Assembly: GCA_024734555.1 (NCBI GenBank)
Contig: JANPWX010000651.1
Span: 1,387,377-1,451,376 of the forward strand
Source of the DNA: Trochalopteron elliotii
Taxonomy: Eukaryota; Chordata; Aves; Passeriformes; Leiothrichidae
Direction of reading: 5' to 3'
Length of the DNA stretch: 64,000 bases
Position numbers and translations under genes: made by a program. The notes under the pieces were generated by a model. The model searched no databases. It saw only the letters and a list, made by a program, of their open reading frames with translations, and was not told the DNA's origin. Shown piece by piece: positions 50,401 to 61,100 of the stretch. Numbering within the stretch: position 1 is the first letter of the stretch; the number at the start of each line of letters is the position of its first letter.

Positions 50401-51179
50401 CCCAGAATCCATGCTTTTCACTCCGGAGTGAAGCAAACTGTCTGGGCCCCAGCTCAGGCAATCAGGGATCCTTCAACCCTGATCCTTCCCTACCTCCACC
50501 CTACAAATGCCTGCAGAAACAGAATTGATCAAGGAGGGTTTTTTTGGTCAAAGAGGTTGAACACAGATGACATCAAAGAATAAGAGCTGACATTACTGTA
50601 AGCTGTTCAGTTTAGTCCAGTTTGTCCCAGAAATGTGCCCCGTGCATGGCTCCACTGAGGCTCACACCAGTGGGTACCAGTAAAACTGTGATGCCTTCTT
50701 CCCCTCTCCCAGCTGATGCCATATTCTGAGTTGTCCAGATCCCTATTGTCCAGATCCTGCAGATCCAGGGATTTGGATCACCCTGGCATAGGAGGAACAT
50801 CCTGATTTGAAACTCTCATGTTTTTGGATATCGAGGTGATCACACTGCTTCTTGCTCATCACCAGGTTTCTGCCCTCTGGCCTTGCCCAGCCCTCAAACA
50901 GGTTTTCCAAAGGATCTTTTTCTGCCACCCAGGCCTTGGGGGCCACCTATCCAAACAAGGCTCCTAACCTGGCTGCAGATTGGACCTGACCCTACCTTCC
51001 CATCTTTTCACCAGCTTAGGATGCCTCTGGGTCTTCTTCGCCTGCCTCTGTCTCTCATTCACTGCTCCCCAGAGGACAATAAGCACTTTAGAAACCGCTT
51101 TAGGGATTCTCCACAAGGATAAAACAAGGAAACCCAGAGACAACAACCTAATCAACAAACAGCTGAGCCAGGGATAAAT
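47401..51179. other. Intergenic non-coding DNA
   Basis: No gene is supported. AT-rich, ORF-poor sequence at 47690-48000 has several ATTA and TAAT cores and retained CpGs (TTCGGA, TACGTT), and may be regulatory. A perfect 13-bp hairpin at 49264-49301 is listed separately. An exact minus-strand octamer lies at 49784-49791. Confidence 0.55.
49264..49301. repeat. Perfect hairpin, 13-bp stem and 12-base loop
   Basis: CTTACCATCCCAC at 49264-49276 is the exact reverse complement of GTGGGATGGTAAG at 49289-49301, separated by AGCTACTTCCAG. The stem does not extend outward, so it is shorter than a usual microRNA precursor stem (about 22 bp or more). It may be a chance or transposon-derived inverted repeat, or a cruciform-forming site. 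Confidence 0.75.
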
Positions 51180-51530
51180 TCACATGGAAAGTCTGTGTTT
51201 GTTTATTACTAATGGGTAACAGAGATGATAACCTTTTAATCCAAAACCATAATGAAATATGCATATTTGTTAATGCGCAACTATAAAATGCAAATCTTGC
51301 AAACACAATGGAGAAGGGCAAAGAAAGTACTCAGCACCAATACTAATTTATTCCGTTGGCTTCAGACATTTATTCAAATTGAGTTGTGTATGTAATATAA
51401 AGTCAAATGAATATGTAATTGTAATGTATATGTATAAACATTTTCATCTCAAATATGCAAACTGTTTATCATAATAGGAAGTAATACATATTTTGCCGAA
51501 TAAAAGGTTACCTATTAAAATAGTTTTACA
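51180..51530. promoter_or_regulatory. Candidate conserved non-coding element, POU and forkhead motif cluster
   Basis: This AT-rich block has no ORF. It holds ATATGCATAT at 51257-51266 (palindromic POU-type), an exact octamer ATGCAAAT at 51288-51295 and an octamer-like TATGCAAA at 51454-51461. Forkhead-type sites include TGTTTGTTTATT at 51196-51207, TAAACA near 51435 and TGTTTAT at 51463-51469. Three POU-type and three forkhead-type motifs within 280 bases is unusual against the rest of the window and fits a neural or early developmental enhancer. Nothing shows activity or a target gene. Confidence 0.45.
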
Positions 51531-54500
51531 CTCTTCCCACCCCAAGCTTTTGTGCTCTCTGTAAAAGCTCTATTAACATAGAGACAATTTCTGATTTTCC
51601 CTTTTGAGTCACGCTACCCAAATTCAAAAGATTTAAAGTATTAACAACATAGAATCAGAAAGACTTTTACATGAAGATTTTCTCTCTCACTTTCCTCTTT
51701 TCCAAGCTACACAGAAATTGCTCTCCTAAATATAAATCTAAAACATTGGCTAAAAAGCTGAGCAATTTTCCCCTTCTATTTCCAGCCTCCGAAGAAACAG
51801 CTTTCCTCTGTTGCTGTTGGGGTAACTACATATTCATCTACATATTCATGCAGTAACAACTAGGCTTTATTGCTAGTCCTGGTCACCACTGCTTTTCTAA
51901 ACCATCTCTTTGGCACCCTGAGAGCTAGAACTAGCTTCCCACACTGTACATGAGAAGATCTGTATCAATTTGTGAATATCACAAATAGCGAAGAAACCAG
52001 GAAAATAAAGATTTGAGACAAATCCTCTTTTCCAAAACTCACCTGAAATCAAATCTCTTCCTGCAAAGGAGAAGTTCAGATAGTTTTCCTTCTTTTTTTC
52101 TTGGTGGGAAAATCATGCTCATGATTCATGAGCTATTGAGCCATGAGGAGTATTTCTGAAAGTTAGCATGTATTAATTGTCTTAAACTTGAATGCATTGA
52201 CAGGAAGTCAACAGCAATATTTCCACTGGCTTCACTGAGCAGTGGATCAGTGGAGTCAGGGCAGAGCACAAAGAGTTTTGTAATCAGCCTCCACCCATTG
52301 CTTCTTTCATCTCTCCTGACTTTGCTATTCACTTTCCCACTGCTGCCATAACTCTGTGCTGCTTTTAGTCTGTCCTGCCTGGTGCATTCAGCATTTTCTT
52401 CTCTTGTCTTCTAAACAAAACATTTCCCACCTCTTTGTGTTTTCTGACTCTCCTGAGGACCAGAGCCATGTAGCAATAACCAGAAAAGAAGAGGAAATCC
52501 CATCACTATTTATAGCCTCAAATTCTATGAATTCAGGAGTTCTAGAGAAGCACAAAAAGTGCTGGTGGGTAACTAAAGCTGAGTAATTTTCCATTCTCTT
52601 TTACACATACTCCTGAAAATGGAAGGAAACATAATTTTGATGCAGGACTGTAGCATAGTCCCATGAAATCAGTACAGAGAGTGCACAGATTTCTCTTTCC
52701 CCACTGCCCTGACCCAGACCAGTGCAACCTTGCAGCAACATGCCCAGGTCCAGTGGTTCATCCACCCCTGGCATGGAGGTTGAGCTCTCTGCCCAGTCAG
52801 GAGTCACCATCCTTCTTGCTAATGTGATTGATCCCTGCAGGGTGGTTTAAAATTTCCTTGCAAAAATATCTACAAACTCCAAAAAGACTTTGGCAGCACA
52901 CCCCAGGGCTGCCAAAGCCACTCCACACTCACAGACCTTGAGAGCAGCTACTAAAGCTCTGGAAAGAAGCAAAGTGATCCCTTTTCTCCCTAACATTTAT
53001 TTACTCAAATCATTTACAAGGAAAGCAGCCAGAAAGCACCATGCTTAACCTGTTTCTCCCCACTTGCACCATCCTCAGAGACAGTGTTCTGCAGACAGCT
53101 TGTGTAGGAGAAGAGGTCTATTCACTTTTGAAGAAGGAGGGTGAAGGAGCAAGGGAGAAAAGCCAGCAGGCCAAATGAGAAGCACTCCTCTAGAAGTCTT
53201 TCATCATTTAAGACTCATAAATCATGATGCAGATTAATGAGAAATTAATGCAGTGCAGAAATTACTGGGGATGAGGAGCTGTCGGTCAGCAGCAGGAGTG
53301 CCTGTACGTGAGACAAAGCAGTGAAAATCTCTAAAAAGAGAGAGGGCTCAGCAGCCTGGACCAGTTCTTTAATGAGGAAAGACAAAGAGGTCAGCATGGG
53401 AACAAGACAGTGTGTGGCTGCATCAGGGAGACAAGGGGCACTGTTTAAAAATCCTGTCAAAAGACTCTCTGGACTGGTTTGTATTAAAGCCTTATTCATA
53501 TCTTCTAATGAAAAAATCCTCCTGCATCGAATCATAATATATAAGCCTTAAAAGAGAGAGAGAGAGTGTGTGTATATGTGCACAAGAGCAGAGGGGAGGA
53601 TATCAAAGGAGTAGAGGTTAATTTCACTATGCACCTCCTCTGTTTGGGGGAAAAAATAACACAGACAAGGAAAATAGCCCACTTTACCTCCTATCCTTTC
53701 TCTGCGATCCTCCAGTGACATTATTTTAAGCATTTAACTTTCTGATAGCAGTTAGGCTGGTCACATTTTCCCTCTATTTAGTGGCAGGTTTTGAGCGCAT
53801 CATTTAGTACTGCAGTGCAAGTGATGGAGCATGGGCATGATAGATGACTCCCTTCCCCCTGCCAGGCTTTTGGGGCTAACAAGTGTCTTACTGCGTTGCT
53901 GGTTCAAGCACTCTGAGGCTCTCTGCAAAGCAGGGCATGCAAAGGTGAGGAGAGGGTAAAAAATTATATTCCTTCTTATTATTTCACATTCAAGGGAGCT
54001 GAGTACTGTCATCTTCTAAGACAAATTTTCTCTCCTCCTCTATGGAAAGTGTTCTCACTATGAGTTCAAGCCAAGAAAGTGTAAATTGAGTCCCAATGTC
54101 CCATCTATGCACATTTGCAAAGGCAGTGACAGAAACTTGTGGGAGTGATTTTGGAGAGTGTGGCTGTTCCACAGCAGGTAGGGAGTCTTTATGCAAATAC
54201 TGCAGTGGTATCTTCGTTTAGGGCTCCTGTTGGTCCCACTGCCCACAGGATGCTTGTAACCATAGCAATGGCTCTGGGGGAGGGCTCTCTGTTGTGCATA
54301 GACCAGACAGTGGCAGCTGATGGTATCAGCAGAGAGGAGTACCCAGACAGGACCACTGTGGATGATGAGTGCATAAGGGGAGAGCACACTCACAGCCCAG
54401 GCAGATAACAATCCATTACACTGATGGTAAGTCAGGTAGACAGCAGTGCTCAGACACCATGGGGATGGGCATGGGACAGGAATGGAAAGGGAAAGAGGGT

Positions 54501-55833
54501 AAATGAGGATGGATGTTCAGCTGACTCAAATGTGAATATGCCCATGTGTCACTATATACAATACCTAATGGAACTATATATCCTCAGTTTAACTTCTGCT
54601 TGGTCCATCCAGGTTTTCCAGCTCTGGGACAGGACTGGAGGAAAGCTGGGATGTGGCCTCAAATGCTGAAGCATTTTGGGAGCACACTGAGGAGAACACA
54701 GAACATTGCATTTGTATGAGTTGTATCCAGGCTGGAGATGGTGCCTTTACGTGAGCAGCTGAGAACAAAGCAGACACCAAAGCATGTAGATTTGGTTATA
54801 GTCAGTTCTGGATGCCATAAGACATCTCTGCTGACTAGTGGGTACTAACATTTCATGTACTCCAACTCTTATACACTCCCATTTTTCATTCAGGGGGATG
54901 GGGACCCAGGTAAAATGGAGTTTCTTTAAGTCTAGGGGCACCACAAGTCCCTTAGACACCAGGTAAGCCATACATTTGTGTAGCTTTGTGTCCCCTCTGA
55001 CAGCTTCTTCTGTTTTTAAGGGATGTAGTCTTTAATACTGCACCATCGGGTGGAACATCTTTTTTTAAAATCTGCTCACATGCACACATGCACAAAGGAT
55101 AAAATACAAGTGGGGAAAAAGAAATCACAAAAAGGACTCTATTTATCAAAAAAACAATGGCTCAGTAGTGGCAGTGAAATAGAGATATTGTTACTTAGCG
55201 ATAATAAGGGAAAAAAGCCATTGTCAAAATGATAAGGCCATTTCTGTTGTCTCCCCAAGTGATAATATCTCTGCTACCACTAGTGCCTGAGTATTGTTAG
55301 GATATTTCATGGCAAGTGTTAGACAGAATAAGTTATTCACTGAGCCCACAGCAAACTCCAAAGCCTCCAACTTCACCTCCCCCCATATCCCTCTTCACAC
55401 AATAGCATCTTCTTTAATACCTTTGCAGCAGTGGTTTCTATTCCCCATGGCTTTTCATCTGCTTCTGTTTAAATATAACACTGCTACTGAGTTGGTTGAC
55501 AAGATACCTTTCACTGATAAGTAGCCCAAGTTTCTCTTGCTATAGGTCATCAGAAAGCCAGACTATCACATCTCGAAAAATGCAGGAAATGCTGGTAAAA
55601 GTGCCAGTGAAATGAGTTAGGGTAAAGAAAGAAAATAAATGAAAAAAAAGTAATAACATTGTAACAGGAATACAGAGAACAGCTGAAAATCTCTGGCAGA
55701 TGCCCTGATGTTCTTGTAGAGTCTAGAGATAAAATTTACCCATCCACTCAAGAGCAGAGGTTGTCCTCTTGTAGGGCTTTGACACAAAGGTGCCTTCAGT
55801 AGGGCTTTCGTTCTCTCCTTGCAGGGGGAGAAG
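51531..55833. other. Intergenic non-coding DNA
   Basis: No gene is recognised; ORFs are at most 117 codons. An exact octamer lies at 54191-54198. A small (AG)7 run followed by TG repeats is at 53553-53580. Nothing else stands out. Confidence 0.55.
53553..53580 (+). repeat. Short AG/TG dinucleotide microsatellite
   Basis: Seven AG units run directly into a short TG-rich stretch broken by TATA. It is too short to be of structural interest but may be polymorphic. Confidence 0.8.
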
Positions 55834-56069
55834 AACCAGCCCCACGGCAGCTCCAGACCCATGGAAGCTCCAGACCCATGGAAGCTCCAGCTCCACAGCA
55901 GCTCCAGCCCCATGGCACCTCCAGCCCCATGGCACCTCCAGCCCCACAGCAGCTCCAGCCCCATGGAAGCTCCAGCCCCATGGCAGCTCCAGCCCCACAG
56001 CAGCTCCAGCCCCATGGAAGCTCCAGCCCCATGGCAGCTCCAGCCCTGTAGAAGCTCCAGCCACTCCTG
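55834..56069 (+). repeat. 17-bp minisatellite, about 13 units, with 51-bp higher-order period
   Basis: The unit AGCTCCAGCCCCATGGM repeats head to tail without spacing changes from 55849 to 56069, after a partial unit at 55834-55848. Units 3, 6 and 9 (55883, 55934, 55985) end in CACAGC, while those between end in ATGGA or ATGGC, giving a 51-bp super-repeat. Units 12 and 13 are diverged. Because 17 is not a multiple of three, every reading frame cycles through the same 17-residue pattern. As this pattern lacks stops on the minus strand, all three minus frames stay open across the array. Confidence 0.97.
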
Positions 56070-58149
56070 TCCCAAGCAGGAGCCAGACAGCAGAGCAAAG
56101 CTCAGCACTGCCCAGCCAGTCACTACCTCCCTGCTGCAGTAAACAGAAAGGGAGTGAAGAGAGGGAGAAAGTCTCATGCAGAGGACAAATATTCCTCTTT
56201 TGTTAGATATAATTTCCTTTTCTATATATATCATCAACATCACCACCAGCTGATGGAAACCACAGAGTCCCTGTTGCCTGCAGCACTGGCTCTGTAGATG
56301 CTTTTTTATCTTGCAGACCATCAAGAAAAAGAAGCAAGGGTTGGCAGAACAGTGGAAGGAAGGTTTAAACCACCACAGAAGAGCCTCTCCAAGCAAAGGC
56401 TGTGTGCTGCTCAAGCCAGCCTTGGGAAACTCTGCAGGTCTAGGAGTCACTGCTTGGAAAACCATGCTTTCCAACAACTCGTGTTGGAGGGAGAGCAAGC
56501 AAACCTAGCCAGGAAAAAATATCCAGGCTAATAAATCTAAAAGCAGCCTCATCCCCTCCAGGGAACAAGGATCATAATTTTGTACTGAGTCACACATCAA
56601 TGTCCACACTGTTTGGGGCCAGAAACCTGTTTTCTGCCTCTATTCTGGGAGCCAGCATTCTACCAGGGACTGTGTCTTAGGAGGATTGGGACAGGGGGAA
56701 TACAGTGTCCTGGGCAAGAGACACACAGTTCCTCATTTCACATGCCATTTCTAAAATCTGGGATGGCGTGGTGTCCTGGAGACTTCCTCCTAGTTCTGGA
56801 AAAAGGTCTGTTTTCCAGAATTGTCCTGGCCACTGAAGACACGGTATTATGTGTAATTTTTAAGCACACCTTACAGCCAGTCAATAAGGAAGATTCCAAA
56901 TCTTGGAAGAGAAAATTGCTCAAATTATAAACTTTTGTTGCTCAATATTTAGTAATTCACAGGGAGAAAAAACCCACAAAAATGCACAAAAATGCACAAA
57001 AAAAAAAAAACAAAAAAAAACCAACAACAAAAAAACCCAAAAACAAACAGAAAAGACACAGAAAAAGCAGTAATTCAAACACAGAGGCATCTTCCTCGCT
57101 TTTCTCTACCTTGGTTTAACATAAGGAAACTAAGTTCCTGGCACACTTTTATTAGTCTCACTTTAAAAATCTTTGTTGAAGCTGGATCCTTGCCCTGTCC
57201 CCTGCAAAAGCATGAGGAGCACCAGGCAAGTAAAATGCAGATCATTGCTGGATGGTCAGCGTGCAGCTCTGGGGCTGGGACATGGCAGTTCATCACCCAC
57301 ACAGCACACCTGGCTCCAGAGTGGGGGCTGTGCCTGCCCACCTGGGCAGAGCCTAGATAAATGGTTACAAGTTATCTTCTCAAATGCCTTCACCCTCTTC
57401 TTTGGAGACAGCTAGTGATGCTGCCAAAAATAAATGAATAAACAAAAAGATCAACATTCCACAAGCTCCCCATGGAAGGTGACATGGGAAGCTTTAGCAG
57501 CAAAGGCAGTGGAGGAAACAGCCTGGAGAAGGTTTGGGGTTTTTTTCCTTTTTTTTTTTTTAATAAATATTTGAGGCACAGCATGGGAGTTGAGCAGTAG
57601 TGTAGTAAGTATATCAAACATAGAGAATCCCCAGATTATCCGCTCTGAAGGTATTAGCTGGCTGCAGAAAACAGCCATCTTGAACCTTTGGAATTAGGAA
57701 GGGTGCAAAAATATGGAAAAGTATTAAATAAGGTGTGAAACAGCATCAGGAATAAAACAATCCCTAACAAGCCATCTGAATAAACAGGATGAGAAAAATC
57801 AGCATTGCTGGTGTTGCTGGCTGGCTCCCTTCTCCAGTCATTCTCTCTACCCCTTTTCTGCACTCTTACCTACTTTTGAAATCAAGCTGGCAGAGTGCTG
57901 TGCAGCTAATCAGGATGGGGGGCAGCTGCTCTCTTCAGACAATTCCTGAAATGCCTCATTGAAATCATCCATCTCCTCTTTGTCTCCAGTTTACATCTTT
58001 CTGAGGCCTTTAAAAAACAGGGTGTAATGTGGAGTTTAACAGTCAGCAAACACAGGTTTAAAGTGAGCTTGTACATTTGCAGATTGATCCCAGAAAGATC
58101 AAAGATAAATAATCTCCCCAGTGCTCCTTTGTAAAAACTAATGAAACCT
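56070..58149. other. Intergenic non-coding DNA
   Basis: No gene is supported. An A-rich low-complexity tract lies at 56965-57066 and a T-rich one at about 57541-57562. ORFs reach 122 codons (56992-57360, plus), but that one begins inside the A-rich tract and is not credible. Confidence 0.55.
56965..57066 (+). repeat. A-rich low-complexity tract
   Basis: The stretch is almost all A with scattered C and includes two copies of AAAAATGCAC. It could be the remains of a poly(A) tail of a retrocopy, but no recognisable body precedes it. Confidence 0.85.
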
Positions 58150-58170
58150 GGGGAGGGGGGAGAGGGAGGG
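58150..58170 (+). other. G-quadruplex motif with very short loops
   Basis: GGGG, GGGGGG, GGG and GGG are separated by loops of one, three and one bases, the arrangement expected to give the most stable quadruplexes. It is the strongest such motif I see in the window. No gene start is nearby. Confidence 0.7.
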
Positions 58171-61100
58171 AGACAGTGCAAAGCAGAGTTCCGGTTTCCT
58201 GAATTTTTTTAATCACTTCATTGCAATTACTGAAAGAACTTTTCCCACCCATCCCCCTCTTCCTGACACCCTCCTTCCCCTCATCTCCAGTAAATATATT
58301 TAGATAATTAGACCTACTGCATAAAACCTGTTGATAACAGCTCTCCATTAGTGCAGCACCCTCTGGTTTGGCTGCCTGTGCACAGCCTTCATGCAGTTCA
58401 CAGGCAAGTGTTCAGTGGGCAATGACTATGGGTGACCTCAAGGAATGGAAAAGGTTCATTTCTCTCCCTAGAAAGCTCCTGTCTCAGCTGAGGCTTCCCT
58501 TCCCTCTCCAGAGTGAGCTCTGCTACAGCTCAGGCACTTGGCAGGGCTTGGAATTCTGCTCCTCCCAGACTGGAAAGGGGAAAACTCCTGACACAGCCTT
58601 TGCTCCCATTTCTCATTCCTGAGCATCTTGATGGATCTTGGAGTGGCTTGATACTGTTTTTACAGAAAACTCTGATTTGGCACAATCCCTGGAAATTAAA
58701 TAAAACTACTAAGTTAATGGTGCTGTTAATGCCATCCCTGGGAGGAATAAAATGTCTAAAAAGAACCTTTGGTTAGCCTTTTAGCCTACAGCCCTTCCTG
58801 ACATCTTTGGGTTACCTATCCTGCTCACACGGTGCTATAATGAGCATCATTTCCAGATCAGCCATAAGGGGCACGGAAGGATATCTTCTGAAAGTTCGTG
58901 CTACTCTCTTAGCTTTGATAATTCATTAAGCAGAAGGCAGACGGAAATATTGTTTGGAGAACAACCACAGAGGATTACAAATCCCTGAGTTTAAAGTCTT
59001 TCTTTCCAAACTTCTAACAGTTTTTCAGTGCTCATAGGCTGTGCTTAGGCAGATAGTCCATGTCCACAGGTTCAGTGTTTCATACACTGAAAAGTTTTAG
59101 TCCTGCCATTCGCATGGGGAAGAGACTCAAAAGCAAAAAAGCACTTTTAATTGGCCACAGGGTCTGTTCTCCATGAATACCTGAACCAACACCAGCACCA
59201 AATCCAGGCAAGACACAGTATGCTCATTTTCCCTGCAGGCTGCTCCCAACTCCTGCAAAAAATTGCAGTGCCAGAACTTGCAGAGCTGGACCCAGTCTGA
59301 GCTTCACACATGAGCTACTGCCACGTTCAAATGTACTTGGTAAAATAAAGAATTCATAATGGTATCTCTCCCACCAAAGAAGAAGCAGAAGTGACCTGAA
59401 GACTTTGATCCTGTAGTCTCTGACAGCTGTTTAGAGTCTACAAGTATGCCTGGCACTTTGGTCTCTGCTAGATTTGATAGACTTTATCCAAACTTCAGAA
59501 ATCATCTCTGAATATCGATAGGGAGGTTTTAGTGGAAGAATTCAGCTAGAAACAAGCCAGCAGAAGTGAGGGAAAGAAGGAAAAGAAAACATTAGAAAGG
59601 GTCATGGCTGGATTTGCTGAACAAATGAGCTCTCTGGTGACTATGAGATCTCATCATACTCCTCTCAATTTTGTTGTAGGAAGCAGTATAAGACAATGAG
59701 TGACCTTCAAATAGAGTGTGGAAGTATGCAGGCTGACTCTCAACAAGAAAACCCTCCTAAAACGGTATAATCAGATTTCCCCACAGGAGATCTTCTTCTA
59801 TGCTGCTGTTTAATCTCTCCTACCATATAGCTGTGTGTACTTTTAAAATAGATCGATCGTGCATTTAGAAAAAGAAAAAAAAAGGAGGTTTGTGCCTGCA
59901 ACATCAGCTTAGTGGAGAAGGGGATTGATCAGAGGCAGGCTCAGCTGGCCTATCAATTCCTTGAGCTGTGTGGGACAGGCAATGCAGGTATGAATATCCA
60001 GGCAGGCAATAAATGCAGATCCACCTGCTGAACATCCCAGCAGCTGCATGCAGCCAGCCCTCCCCACCCCTTCACCTCTCATTAGTGTTGTGCTTGCTGT
60101 AATCACACATCAAGGCCACAGGGACTGGAGGCTGCTCAGGTACGAAGGATGAGGAAATTCCCCTTCCCAAAGCTTTTGCTCTCAAAACCAGCAGGGCAAG
60201 TGGCACTGGGAGGGTGAGAATCAGCCCTGGTTTGGAGGGAGAGGCTTCACCTTCAGACTGCAAAAGTGATTTACAAGAAACTGTTCAGCCAATTCCCATT
60301 CACTTCTGATGGGATTTAACTTCTCAGTTTTGAAATGGTTTCAGACTTTCAAGTCAGAGCAGAGGATTCATTCCCACTAAAGAAATATGCAGAAGATTTT
60401 TGAAGCTAAATTTACCCAAGGCCAAAATCATCTGAGGGAGGTCATTTTTCTCCAGGATTAAGAATGACCAACCCCTTAAAGCAGTTAGAACTTCAGGTCC
60501 TAACCCTGGGTTCCTTTCCCTCAGCATGAAGCCTTTTACCTCTGTCCCTTAGGGTTTAACTTTCACCCTGATTTTATAAGCAAGGAAGAGTGTGGGCTGG
60601 GTTTCTATCAGATCTGTTTTATCCACTGTATCCACCCTGACATAAAGACAATATGTCCCTGAACAATTAAAAAAAAAATACCAGACTAGTCAGTGCAGAA
60701 TCAGACAGAGACAGAGTCTAATTTTACTCACTATGGTTTACTTTCTTTTTTTCTTGTTGTCTTCCTGCAAACAGGTCCCTGGGCTTTTTGATTTATACTT
60801 TACTATCTGAAATGCATAAAAGATGTGGCACTTCTGCTCCTTCATGAATCTTCTACCATTTTGTTCAAAATTTTACTGAAGATGACATGACAAATTACTG
60901 CCCAAGTCAATTTGTGCTGGAGGAGGGCATCATTAAAAAAACCAGAACATTTGTGACACAAAAAAAGAGTGAAGGGAGGGTGAGGGAAACAATGAGCTCA
61001 TGACCTCTTTGAATATGTCACACTCTTAAAGCAGTGCTACCAGGATGAGACTGGCAAACTAGATACCCATACAGCAGATTCACTGATTTAGGGGACATGG

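Noticed and set aside
55617..56498. 293-codon ORF as a repeat protein
   Set aside because: The repetitive part is simply the 17-bp minisatellite; the same period is open in all three minus frames, so protein-level selection is not indicated.
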